DNA of 64,000 nt, taken from positions 27,324,501 to 27,388,500 of the forward strand of contig NC_037090.1 in assembly GCF_002994745.2 (NCBI RefSeq), written 5' to 3'. Each line of letters starts with the position of its first letter. Positions within the stretch are counted from its first letter, which is position 1. Position numbers and translations under genes: made by a program. The notes under the pieces were generated by a model. That model searched no databases and was not told the DNA's origin. It saw only the letters and a program-made list of their open reading frames with translations. The stretch comes from Rosa chinensis. Lineage: Eukaryota; Streptophyta; Magnoliopsida; Rosales; Rosaceae. Shown piece after piece: positions 23,073 to 34,483 of this stretch.

Positions 23073-24645
23073 ATAGCCCTAGTGGAGATGAGGTATTCTA
23101 GCTCCTCAAGATGTGAAACGACACGTAAAGCTCCAAGCTTGAGTTTATGATTTTTCAATGTTAGTTCTAGGGCCTTCTAGAAATGATTGCGTTACAAAGT
23201 AGTTGAAGTTACGTAGATATTGTCTGTTATTATGGTGCCCTAAAAAGCGAATGACATCATGTAAATATATCATCATGTTCTCATAGGGAAAAAAAAAAAA
23301 ATCCATGTCCAAAATCAAGCTTCCAAGTTATACATGCTTTAGAGTCGCGCCACTAAATAGTTGATCTTTAATAAGTGATGCTAATGCTATATATTAGGCA
23401 CAACAATGTTGTCAAAGTATTACATACTTTGGTCAATAATTGGGATCACCTGTATTTCTACTTTCTTATATTGAGGATTACATTTACAAAAATGCCATAT
23501 TTGGGTGAAAATGTCTTTTTTTTTGACAAAATTATTCATTGTTATTGTACATAATTTTGGACATTATCATAACTACCGGGAGCTAGAGGGAGATTGCATT
23601 ATGCAAAAATCACATTATCATAACTGTCAGGAGCTAGACGAAAATTACATACTCAAATTATATGCAAATATTACAGATTATTGGGGGGCGGACCCAAAGG
23701 GGTAACAAGTGCGAGCAATTGTCCTAGTCAATTTTCTGTGCGTTTCTTTTCTGTCTATTAGTCAATTTGGTCTCTTACTTTGCCAACTACAAAAAGGGTT
23801 GTGCACTAATTGAAGAAGCATGCAGTTCTACTTCTATGTGTTTGTTAAGGTTCCAAAATAATGATTGTCCTTTGTTTTTTTTTTTTTCCTTGACTAAAAA
23901 CTTAAAAAGAAGACAATGTTTGTTAAATAACCACACAAAAAAAAAAAAAAAAAAAATTTGTTTTGCAGGGAAATAGCTGCTATATTGAAGCAGAGCTGAT
24001 CTACCTTTTAAGCAAAATTTCAATTGTTCCCTTTTCATCCAGAAGAAGGCAAAAAGAATAACTAGAAAAATTGTCAACAAGGGGAAAGAGGGGTCCGATA
24101 CTACAATCAACTCAAATCATAAAAGTTTTGAAAAGAATGAATCCATCAATCTCCAGCAGTTTCTATCAAAGGGTGAGTGACCGAAATTTTCAGACTTGTA
24201 CTGGAACAAAAGAGTGAATCCATGTAAGTATTAAATTTTAAATAAATAATTTTAATTAGTGTGGTGCATCGTATCACATGACACGGCGGCTGCTTCTAAG
24301 ACTTTCTTCATTAATAGTTTAATACATCCATACAAACCCAATTGATATGATCGAATTGATATGATAATATTGAATATGAAGTTAATTTCTGTAAATAATA
24401 ATAATATGGTACAGCTCAAGAATCGGCGTACAAAAACAAAACCATCTAGAAGATTAAATCCCAAAAATGAACTAATCTAATCTTCCAACCAGATCATGAT
24501 TTCATGAATAACAGCAACTCCTCCAACAAATTACAACCCCACAAACCCGAAACCCCCTCCTCAATGAAATAGTTATACAGAAAAAGAGAAAGAAAAAAGA
24601 AGATGAATTATGGGTTTGGGATCCGGCGGTAATGGAAGTGCGTAT
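23073..24645. other. Intergenic, no gene recognised
   Basis: AT-rich sequence with A- and T-runs (23290, 23935-23957) and a short repeated phrase (CATTATCATAACTRYCRGGAGCTAGA at 23570 and 23611). The segment just right of 24240 is probably the 3' UTR of the small gene at 24646. Confidence 0.55.
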
Positions 24646-24846
24646 CTACCTGGAAAAGCGGAGGAGGTTGTTGAAGAAACGAGACCAGGCGACGCGAACA
24701 CGAGGGTAAACACTGCCCGTGTAATTCAGGCTTTGCCGGACGATGTCTTCGATGGTCTCCACGAACAAGCTCAGGCTTCGGATCGGCGGCACGTAAAGCG
24801 TCAGAGGCACCGCCGAGAAAGCCACCGCGAATATCAGCTGAAGCAT
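24646..24846 (-). CDS. Small conserved plant protein of unknown function (66 aa)
   Basis: Single short frame, start chosen at MLQLIFAVAFSAVPLTLYVP. The longer frame back to 24945 is probably 5' UTR or intron. An N-terminal hydrophobic segment (residues 1-20) is followed by PPIRSLSLFVETIEDIVRQ and YPRVRVAWSRFFNNLLRFSR. I recall similar 60-75-residue proteins in other angiosperms with the PPIRSLxLFVE motif; none has a known function to my knowledge. A CT/GA tract at 24990-25008 lies upstream. The stop overlaps a possible splice donor (CAG|GTAGAT), so a further exon is not excluded. Confidence 0.7.
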   Translation of the reverse strand: MLQLIFAVAFSAVPLTLYVPPIRSLSLFVETIEDIVRQSLNYTGSVYPRVRVAWSRFFNNLLRFSR

Positions 24847-26730
24847 TTGATGAACCTCCTGTTGAACAAGAATATACAAACCTACACGGTTGAATTTGAG
24901 CAAACCCAAATAGACAAACTCAACACCCACGCAATCACCAACCACAAAACTACTTTTAATCTTTGAACTGTTCCTGGGATTTTGGTCTATGGGGAGAGAG
25001 AGAGAGAGTTGAAGTGACTTTTCAAAGCGCGATAGAGATGAAGTTTCCCTTGTTCTTTCTTTTTGTGAAGTCAGAAGTCATAATTGGTAGATTGGGTGTG
25101 GTGGCCCGATTTTTACAGGAGGATATAAGAATTTGTTCAATCTGAAAAGGAAATAGCAAAAAAAACAAACTTTCTTAAAAAAAAAAACAAACTTTCTCAT
25201 GTGCATTTCAAAAAAAGAAACAAACATTCTCATGTGAAAAAGAAACGAACTTTCCTTGATCATGAGATCAAACTTTCTACTCCTGTAGGAACATAATAGG
25301 TCTCATACAAGTGGAACCTTTAAAACGTAGCGGTTAAGAATATTGTTTAATAGACCTTGAGTTTCTAATTCCTTGTGCCCATATTACCATGGGATGTTGT
25401 GCATGTGTTGCAAATTTGCAATCCAGGTTTCAAAAGCGTGGTCAATAAAGATAAAGCGTGGTCAATAAAGATACATGGGTAAAGTAATTTGTTCCTTGTA
25501 TGTATGAGATATGGTGGGCTTCAAACGGATATTTCACATTCTTAAAAAGAAAAGAAAAAGAAAGGGATACTTCAGATGTGTTGAAAATGTTCAACCAAAT
25601 AGTCCTAATTCAATTGACGATTGTCTATTTTTTAGAGTGAGGTGTTCTTGACTAGTTTATAGACTTGCGTTGCGAGCATCAAGTTTCACCGTAATGAATG
25701 GTATTTCCAATAATGAGTTTTACGGTTTTACCTAAGCTGCTAGATAACATAGTTAATATTTGTTGTCAATCCGCGTATCGAATATAATTTCATTACTAAT
25801 ATCATCATATCTTTTCTTTTGAAAAAAAAAAAAAGGTAAAACATTAACCAACATACCTTTGGTCTTTCGATGAGATCGATTACCAACACTCCCATACGCA
25901 CTACCAAATTAAACAAGGTATTCGTTAACACATGTTTCAAAACTTCGGAGTATAATTAGAGTGGTTGAATGATTTATTTGGAATACATCACAAACAATTA
26001 CTAATCTAATCACTCCCGATTTTAAAACATTATAAAATTTTCAAAGAGGAGCATTCATTAAAAGTATAAAAAAAATTTTGCCATCTACCTACGTTTACTA
26101 GGTTTATAACTATCTCATTCAAAGAGAAGTACTACAAAGCTGAAAAGAGAAATCATAATGTTCACTATTAAAATTTGATTATATACATGGATCATAAAAC
26201 ATTGTTAATGACGAAACTATCTTTTGATTATATTTACAAGAAGGTCTTTGATTACAAGGGCATCGTGTTTTTCAGAGACTTTTTTTTTTTTTGTTAGTTT
26301 AATGAATCGCTTGTGAGTCAAATTACATGGAAGTATGAGTGAAATTTTTTGATCATTTAAAAAAAAAAAAATGAATCGCTTGTGAGAATTACCTTTTTTT
26401 TTAAATTATATTTGAGTAAATCTATGGTTCAATTTTATCATTTCAGGTTTGACAGATTTAATTTATCCATCGATTTGATCTAGTTTAATATATTAACAGT
26501 TTCAATTTTCACTAAAAGTTTTCATAAATGAATGATCGACTTCCTACAAGCAGTCCCCGGCCTTAAAGTAGTTAAAGAAAATAATCAAAATATATGACTT
26601 ACGAGGTGCCCTATTCTTTATCATCAAGCATTATTTGATCTGTTTTTTTTTTTTTCAAACAATTCCACAACCTTCTCATGAAAAAGAAACAATTTCATAA
26701 GTTTTGCTCCGATTCGGTATTTTGTTGTAA
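24847..26730. other. Intergenic, no gene recognised
   Basis: AT-rich, with poly(A)/poly(T) runs (25815, 26281, 26360, 26641) and small local duplications (AAACTTTCT-rich at 25160-25260; GTGGTCAATAAAGATA twice at 25439-25474; AATGAATCGCTTGTGAG at 26300 and 26370). Confidence 0.55.
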
Positions 26731-27164
26731 TCTATACTATTATTAAGAGAAGAGGTTTTGTTAGCCAAAGTGGACGCGAAAAGACGACTTAATCCTTAGA
26801 CCATAGATAACAGAATAAAAATTTTCCCCCTAAAATCTCTCTCTATAACTTCCCACTTCCACAGCAAAAGAGAAAAAAAAAAAAAAAAACTTCCAAAAAT
26901 CCCCATGTTTCTCCAATGATTATTTTTGTTTTTTTTTTGTTTTGAAAATTAAACCCACACACAGAATGGAAATTATTCTATGCATCGACGGTGTAAATAA
27001 CCCAACACTCATAAGATGATCTCAACCCTTGATATTTATAATTAATATTTTCATTAATAACCTAATAGTGTATTTAATATAATCTAACCACTCATTTATG
27101 TCGGTGTAAATGCACGTCAGTGTACTGAATTCTCCTCCCACACAGAATGTGTGTTTTGGTCTAG
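26731..27164 (+). mobile_element. Miniature non-autonomous Helitron (434 bp)
   Basis: The 5' end TCTATACTATTATTAAGAGA matches the common plant Helitron start. The 3' end is CTAG (27161-27164), preceded by a hairpin CACACA-GAA-TGTGTG (27139-27153), 7 nt upstream of CTAG. It is inserted between A and T (A|TC ... CTAG|T), as expected for Helitrons. No coding content. Confidence 0.8.
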
Positions 27165-27205
27165 TATTTTTTAATGAAAAAGAAAAACACTCATTTAATT
27201 TGAAA

Positions 27206-28865
27206 GGAGGGGGGGGGGATGTAGAAGGCTGTGGACAACAGGACAAGTGATAACCAAATTAAATTTGAACAGTTGCCAGTTTGCTAGGTCTTTATTAATA
27301 GAGTTGCCAAACCTCCACATGGCTTCAACTTTCATGGCTGATGATTGATCTCGCCATCGTGCTATGTGCAGCTATATCATACAAATGGTTGACCACCATT
27401 AAACAACTTATTAACAGAAGTCGATATTCCCTCCCATACCTTCATTGACCCAAATAAAAAAAGAAATGGATTCAAGAATGTGTTTCCCAAAATAAAAAAA
27501 GAAAATATTGAATTACAAAAAACATTATAGCTCAATTTTGAAGCTCAATTTTAGGCAACACACGTATTTACGTATTGGTTAAAATTGCGTTTTTTGTTTT
27601 CTACGTTTTAAGATTTGATGAACCTTTCGTTTTCTACATTTTAAGATTGAATAGACCTCGCCTGTTTTCAAAGAAGAAGAAAATTGGATAGACTCATAGA
27701 CCTCATAGGCTATGCAATGTACTTAATTAGGGCATCTCCAACAATGGAGTCAAAAGCCAAAATGACTAAGGGGCTTTTTTTTCACCATCTCCAACCCAAA
27801 TCAAAAGGGTGTCAAAATGGCTTTTGAGTCATACCTTGAGTCAAAATGACTAAGGAATGAAGGTAGCTAGAAAGCCAAAATGGCTTAGGTGAAGAGGCTG
27901 AGCCCCACCTTCCACTATTCAAAATGAGCGGCTCTGAGTCACTCATCATGAATTCGATTCAAAATGGAAGGAGGGGGGGGGGGGATGTAGAAGGCTGTCC
28001 GGTAGAAAGCCAAAATGGCTTAGGTGAAGAGGCTGAGCCCCACCTTCCACTATTCAAAATGAGCGGCTCTGAGTCACTCATCATGAATTCGATTCAAAAT
28101 GGAAGGAGGGGGGGGGGGATGTAGAAGGCGTGGACAACAGGACAAGTGATAACCAAATTAAATTTGAACAGTTGCCAGTTTGCTAGGTCTTTATTAATAG
28201 AGTTGCCAAACCTCCACATGGCTTCAACTTTCATGGCTGATGATTGATCTCGCCATCGTGCTATGTGCAACTATATCATACAAATGGTTGACCACTATTA
28301 AACAACTTATTAACAGAAGTCGATATTCCCTCCCATACCTTCATTGACCCAAATAAAAAAAGAAATGGATTCAAGAATGTGTTTCCCAAAATAAAAAAGA
28401 AAATATTGAATTACAAAAAACATTATAGCTCAATTTTGAAGCTCAATTTTAGGCAACACATGTATTTACGTATTGGTTAAAATTGCGTTTTTTGTTTTCT
28501 ACGTTTTAAGATTTGATGAACCTTTCGTTTTCTACATTTTAAGATTGAATAGACCTCGCCTGTTTTCAAAGAAGAAGAAAATTGGATAGACTCATAGACC
28601 TCATAGGCTATGCAATGTACTTAATTAGGGCATCTCCAACAATGGAGTCAAAAGCCAAAATGACTAAGGGGCTTTTTTTTCACCATCTCCAACCCAAATC
28701 AAAAGGGTGTCAAAATGGCTTTTGAGTCATACCTTGAGTCAAAATGACTAAGGAATGAAGGTAGAAAGCTAAAATGGCTTAGGTGAAGAGGCTGAGCCCC
28801 ACCTTCCACTATTCAAAATGAGCGGCTCTGAGTCACTCATCATGAATTCGATTCAAAATGGAAGG
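27206..28865. repeat. Tandem segmental duplication (~0.76 kb x 2) with poly(G) junctions
   Basis: Copy 1 (27206-27970) and copy 2 (28105-28865) are nearly identical. The spacer 27971-28104 repeats the last ~108 bp of copy 1 (27863-27970). Each junction is GGAAGGA followed by an 11-13 base G-run and GATGTAGAAGG. Each copy includes the left end of the MITE described at 28628. Confidence 0.92.
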
Positions 28866-29245
28866 GTAAGATTAATTGATACCAAAAATTAAAAAATAAA
28901 TATATAATTACTTAATTTCTAATTTGACAGTCAGAAAAATGCGATGAATTAAATTCAATGGCTAATAATAAAGTAATATAGTTTTAAACGAGAAAAACTT
29001 GAAAAAATAAAATAAAATTTTCTAAAAAACATTTAAACGACAATATATTATTTAAGATTATTATGTATGATATATAAATTCATATTGTAGTTAAATAATT
29101 ATCTAAAATAATTAAAATTATGAAATTGGTATGACTTTTGACTAAAGAGGGTTGGAGATGCAAAATATGAATGAATAGTAATGACACTAGGAGTGTCAAA
29201 TTTTCCAAATGACTTTGGCTTTTGACTAAAGGGTTGGAGATGCCC
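28628..29245. mobile_element. PIF/Harbinger (Tourist-like) MITE
   Basis: Ends GGGCATCTCCAACA and TTGGAGATGCCC form TIRs, extended by GTCAAAAGCC/GGCTTTTGAC inside. The element is flanked by TTA on both sides (28625-28627, 29246-29248), the Harbinger target duplication. A truncated second left end at 27730 (with TTA at 27727) results from the segmental duplication. Confidence 0.85.
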
Positions 29246-29248
29246 TTA

Positions 29249-30340
29249 TATTTGTTGTATGCATCTCCATCATTTGCTTAATGGTATGTAATTCTCTTTC
29301 CTCTAAAAAAAATTACCATCCCATTTGTAGATAATTTTTTGTTGTTTTTTGTGTTTTTTTTTTATCACATAACAATTGAGAATATGAGAATACAAAAAAA
29401 ACTACTTGTTTCTGAGTAGCACTCAGGAGTTTTCAATTAGGAAAAAAAATCTAATGTTATTAGATGATACCAGATATTTTTTGTTGAGCATTTTCTATGT
29501 CACGATGTTGTATTACCATACACTAGTATTCAGCGTGCATTACTTGAGCATATAGATAGTAAAAACTTTCGTTTTCAGGGATTTCAAATTATTCACCACA
29601 AACCTCAAACAAAAAAATTATTCACCACAAGCCAATGGGATTGCCCAGAGGAGAAAAAAAGAATCTAAATTTGCATAAACACATTCACATTAATTAGGGG
29701 AAGTAGCTGGCTAGCTACCTTGGTGCTTCTTAACTCGATCCTCACATGCAGTAGAATATATAAATCAAATCAATGACTTCAAAAGCGAGCAATGTGAAAT
29801 GGTATCTCAATAATTTGTTATTTAAAAACCTTATATATGGATTCCTTTGCATCATCTTGGATCTGTGTTTTGCTTTCATTATGAGAATATTAACAATAAT
29901 GTAACAAATTGGGTTTATCTTAAGGGAAAAGTTTCACGCACATTTTTTAAGCCACTGATTCTGGATCATGAATCATGAGAGGGACAAGAAGTAGTTTGAG
30001 ACCTTTAGAAATGATCCTATGGCCCCTCATCATTAAAGGAGAAAGAAGCAGATATACTAAAGAAAACTTCATGAATTGGCTACCAAATTTATTAGGCGGG
30101 AAGTAAGTAGAGTACAGACAGGTGCACATTGTTGGGATGGAGAGAATGGGAGAAATGGACTCTCAACTGCTAGTCTACCCATGCATCCAACAAAGATATA
30201 CAATCGAGACCAACTAGTCTTTCTCCACAAAATTCTGGGTTTTTGGATTGAACGAAGTAAATGGGAAAGCAATATATGGATGAGGTGCGTCATGTAGGAA
30301 ACTGTACGTTTGGGTTGTTCAAATATGAGCCTCTCGATTT
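29249..30340. other. Intergenic, no gene recognised
   Basis: AT-rich. The frames at 29947-30297 overlap on both strands and show no domain. Nothing else supported. Confidence 0.5.
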
Positions 30341-30344
30341 TGTT

Positions 30345-30605
30345 TTTTGGCTTTTAGTTTTTATTTTTTAGCAAAGAAACACACATTACATTAAGGGCTA
30401 AACTATAACAAATAAAAAGAACAAAAATAAAGTACAAGACCCAACAAGCTGGGCTAAGAAACAAAACCAAAATAAAAGAAATGAGCCCAAACCAGGAAGG
30501 CCCACAAGTAAACCACCCAAACAGTAGCAGGTTGGAAGCCAAGGGAAGAAAATGCCACCGCGATGGCGCCACCAAAGACCAAGAACACACCATCATGGAA
30601 GACTA
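30345..30605 (-). mobile_element. 3' fragment of a poly(A) retroposon (tentative)
   Basis: The plus strand starts TTTTTATTTTTTAGC. Read on the minus strand, a GC-rich part leads into TTGTTATAGTTTAGCCCTTAA and an A-rich tail, the shape of the other retroposons here. No target duplication was found. Confidence 0.35.
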
Positions 30606-30843
30606 GGTTGGTTTGAGGGCAGAATATCACAAACAGATCTTGATGAAAGAATATGTTTGTCTTTCACATTAAAGTACTGTGTTGATTCCATCAGAGCTGT
30701 GGTTACATAAAGTTTGGCAAATCACTATAAAAATTGTTTTTATTAAACAAACAAAAATATAAATCTAAAAAATAAAAATATCAGGTGACCTAATAAAAAA
30801 CAAAGAATAAAAAATAATGTCACCTACTTTGTTTTATTTATTT

Positions 30844-31080
30844 GGGCTAAATACTGTTTAGTACCATGTGGTTTGGATCCAAAATCAATTCAGTCATTGG
30901 ACTTTCAATTTCATCAAAAACACCTTCACGCTATCATTTTTAATCCAATAGATCCTTCCGTCAAATGGAGCCGTTAAATAGCTAATGTAGCATGCCAACT
31001 TGGCATTGGTGGGGCCCACATGGCAGACAAAATTCTACAATTCTAAAATAAAATTTTAGAAAATTAAAATAACACATTTG

Positions 31081-31131
<51 letters not shown>

Positions 31132-31320
31132 TTCTCTCTCTCCTCTCTCTCTGCCCTGCAAAGCTCCAATGTCAACTCCGCTACTACCAGACTCAGGCTG
31201 CCCACCATGGCGTCGTCACCAGCAACTGGCTTGCCCAGGCCCAAGCCGCTATGGGTTGGAACCTTGACGAACAGGCATCGGTTCTCGCCGCCATCGACCT
31301 CAACTACCATCGTCGTCAAC

Positions 31321-31391
<71 letters not shown>

Positions 31392-32707
31392 TTGTAGAAT
31401 CACCGCCTCAACTCGGTCCAGGAAAATCTCGGTCAATCGATCCCCCTCTACCTCCGCCTTGGCCCAGTTTCTAGATCCGCTTTTCTTCCGCCTCGGCCCG
31501 CTTCCTCGATCTGCATCTCCTTCCAAATCTGCATCTACGTCACTTGCATCTAACTTGCAAATAAGCTCTCCAAGCTCAAACAGCACCCAGTAGTGTATCA
31601 AAAGTATCATTTTTTCGCTATTCTTTTCGATGAATTAGGAAGTTGTTGATGCATGTGATTTGCTCTGAATGGCACTTACTTGCTACTTGATCTGGTTGAG
31701 GTTCCGAAATTGATACTTTTACTTTTTATGGTCTTGTTTTGTGTTTGAATTGAGCCTTCTTGATTCGGCTAGAATGTAAAATTCAATTACTGAAATTCAT
31801 TGTTAGTGTGCCGCAAATTTGGTCTTGTTTTATACATGCAAATTTAGTCTTTCCGCTGCATTTCTTTAGAATAGCAGGAATTCTATTCATAATGGAGGCT
31901 ATCGTAATCGGAATCAGAATCTTGAGTTTGGGTATTCTCGAGAGTCATCGGGAATTCATTGGCGTCGATATGGATGTAATCCATATATAACCGACGAGGA
32001 TCGATTTTGGGAAACACTTTTAATCCATCATTCCAAAATTCTTGTTGGTGACTCCACAAGCCATTGTAATAAACAAAAAAAATTCTGAGTTTTTACAATT
32101 TTTAATTTCCCATAATCTGAAATACAAAACCGTAACTTAAAACCCACAAAGAAACAAAACCCAGATTTGTTGGTTTGTTTTGCATTATTCAGGCTTCTAG
32201 GTTTGTCTCGGAACTAGTCACTTTTGTCTGGTTTTGAAGCATATGCATTGTGTGCAAAAGAGATACATTCGAGAGGGGAAGAAGAGAAATGAGAAGTTTT
32301 TGATGGATGAAGGTGAAAAGGGCAGAGGAATGTGAGAGGAAGGTGAAGAAAGAGAATGAGCAAAGAGTTGAGATTCATTGTGAAGGCCTGGGAAGCAACA
32401 GTGCGTAAAACACATATTAAAGGAAATAAAAGGGCCAACCCTTTTTTGAGAGAGAGAGAATCAAATGTGTTATATATCACAATTTTTTGAAAATTTTATT
32501 TTAGAATTTTGCCTACTATGTGGGCCCCACCAGTGCCAAGTTGGCATGCCACATCTGCTACTTAAAAGGCTCCATTTGACGGAATCATGACGGAGGGATC
32601 TATTTGATAAGAAATGATAGTGTGAGGGTGTTTTTGATGAAATTGAAAGTCCAGGGACTGAATTGATTTTAGATCCAAACCACAGGGTACTAAACAATAT
32701 TTAGCCC
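30844..32707. mobile_element. Mutator-like element with ~250-bp TIRs (possible Pack-MULE)
   Basis: The left arm 30844-31090 and right arm 32445-32707 are long inverted repeats. Both start GGGCTAAATA(C/T)TGTTTAGTACC and share TTTGGATC, TCAATTTCATCAAAAACACC and CATGCCAACTTGGCA, ending at CACATTTGATTCTCTCTCTC. The interior has two CT microsatellites and GC-rich exon-like DNA (31145-31600) with no transposase. The flanking T/A-rich sequence prevents a clear 9-bp target duplication. The GC-rich interior may be a captured host gene fragment; I could not name it. Confidence 0.85.
31084..31388. repeat. Two (CT)n microsatellites inside the Mutator-like element
   Basis: CT runs at about 31084-31126 and 31326-31388, separated by GC-rich sequence. 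Confidence 0.95.
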
Positions 32708-32719
32708 TTTTATTTTTAT

Positions 32720-33063
32720 TTTTTTTAGTGAAAAACATTGTTATATTCACAATGAGTGAAATTCTTCATACAGTAAAATCTCGATAAATAAATATTCGAT
32801 AAATTAATAACCTCAATTAAATAATAAATTTATCCAGCCTCGACTCGGGACCAGTGTATATTACTAAGAACCTCACTAAATACATAAGATAATAATTTTT
32901 TCTATACATCCTTAAAGACCCAGTGAATATATAAAGTAATAATTGATGAAAGAAATGAAAGAAATATCGTAAAAAATATTAATAATTGATTAAATACATA
33001 AAATTAAAATAAATAGTATATAAAAATTCAAAATACATATTGATTAAAGAACTTTTAACAATT
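32720..33063. repeat. AT-rich MITE-like remnant
   Basis: Contains CAGTAAAATCTCGATAAATA and TATTCGATAAATTAATAACC, the style of widespread plant MITEs. Similar text (CTCTAAAGTAATAA, ACGATAAATGAATAA-like, GGGTTTTACAG) is at 51100-51240. Ends not defined. Confidence 0.4.
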
Positions 33064-34170
33064 TATATTGGGTTTTTGTCAATTTACCCCATTTCTAGAG
33101 ATTTTTTTCCCACTTACCCTATTAAGTTTTTTTAATTCCATCTTACCCAAAACACTCTAAGGAGGTCTTCCCTAATACCCAATTAAGATTTATTTTTTAT
33201 TTTTTTAATACCATTTTACCCTCACCCCTTTAGTACTTAGAGAGAGTGAGAAAAAAAAATGGAAGAGAGAGAAACCATAGGAGACTTAGCTGGAGCCCGA
33301 TCACCGGTCGCTGGAATTCCGTCACCGGCAGCAGCCCACCGGACCTTTCTTGAAAACCTCATCGGAAAGGTTTATTGCCCCCAATAGACATCTATTGCCC
33401 CCAATAAAGAGGCAATAGACATCTATTGGTGGTCAATAGACTTCTATCAGCCATGTATTACCCCCCAATAGACGTCTATTGCCCCCCAATAAGACTTTTA
33501 GTCGCCAGAATCTCACTCCCTAAATTTAGACAAATAAAACTTTGATTAAAGAAAAAAAAAATTATATCAATTTAAAACGTCTATTACCTTCCAATAAACA
33601 TCTATTGCCCCCCAATAGACATTCAAGTTTTCTTTTCCTTTTGCCCCATTACGTAACCAAAAAAAAAAAATCTGATGTGGGCACCTAGAAAATACTCTGG
33701 GCACCAAATCACAGCAAACCCAGATATCGGCGTTGCTCATATCTGGAAATCTCACTCCGGAGCCAAGCTTGACGAGGCCGGTGGTAGAGAATAAGCCGGA
33801 CTTTGAGTTGCACCGGAGCCACGACGCCTGGACTCTTCGGTGTTGATTCTATAAAGCACGTCTTCAGATCTGCTACTATTCCTTCGCCGGCGGAAACGAA
33901 CGAAGCTTGCCGGAATTCGATTCAGAGCAGCCTGAGGTCGTTGTCGTGATAAGCCGGAGATCCAAGAGGTCTGGCTTGTTGGCGTGGGGTACGAACGACT
34001 GGAGGAAGCTGGCCGGTTGGCATCGACTCCGACGAGAAGGGAGATGCACTAGATGGAAGTACATAATAGAAGATTTGTAGGATAACGGATGCACGAGAAT
34101 GAATCTTAAGGAACGAGTTCCACATGTGTTTAGAGTTTAAGAGTTTCTCTACCACTAGACCAAATGCCCA
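33064..34170. mobile_element. Mutator-like or MITE-type repeat, copy 2, with palindromic array
   Basis: Matches copy 1 (13256-14535) in order. Shared blocks are the left end with CAAAACACTCTAAGGAGGTC and CTAATACCCAATTA, AGTACTTAGAGAGAGTGAG, a CCGG-rich stretch, TATTG-CCCCC-CAATA palindromes (33370-33620) and AATACTCTGGGCACCAAATC (about 33690). The sequence after that block differs from copy 1, so the two copies carry different inserts. The right boundary is approximate. Confidence 0.6.
33370..33620. repeat. Array of short palindromes, TCTATTG-CCCCC-CAATAGA type
   Basis: About ten spaced units such as TCTATTGCCCCCAATA and CCCCCCAATAGACGTCTATTG. Unit spacing is irregular. Related to the array at 13540-13690 but with AGACATCT in place of ATCATATT between the arms. 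Confidence 0.8.
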
Positions 34171-34483
34171 CAGTTTTCACTCCCCAGAGTCCCCACCTGT
34201 TCTCTCTTCAAAAGATGAAGAGAGCACTAGAATTAAAATCTTCTTTTAGTTTCCTTAATATTTGTTTCTGCAACCTAGGCAGCCCTTATGTACATATTAA
34301 TTAAACTGGCAAAAGTACTACCTTATTCGTATGTTGCTTGTTTATTCCAACAGAAACTAGCCATGCATGCAATCGATCTGCTGCAACTGCATGCGCGCTA
34401 GTCTTCAAGCAAAGCTTCTAAATCAAATTACACTATTGGCATTACTAGACTAGAGAGTCTAGCTAGTTACTTGTGGTTCTTGT

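Noticed and set aside
31056..31610. Frames rich in Arg-Glu or Ser-Leu repeats on both strands
   Set aside because: Translation of CT/GA microsatellites in the Mutator-like element.
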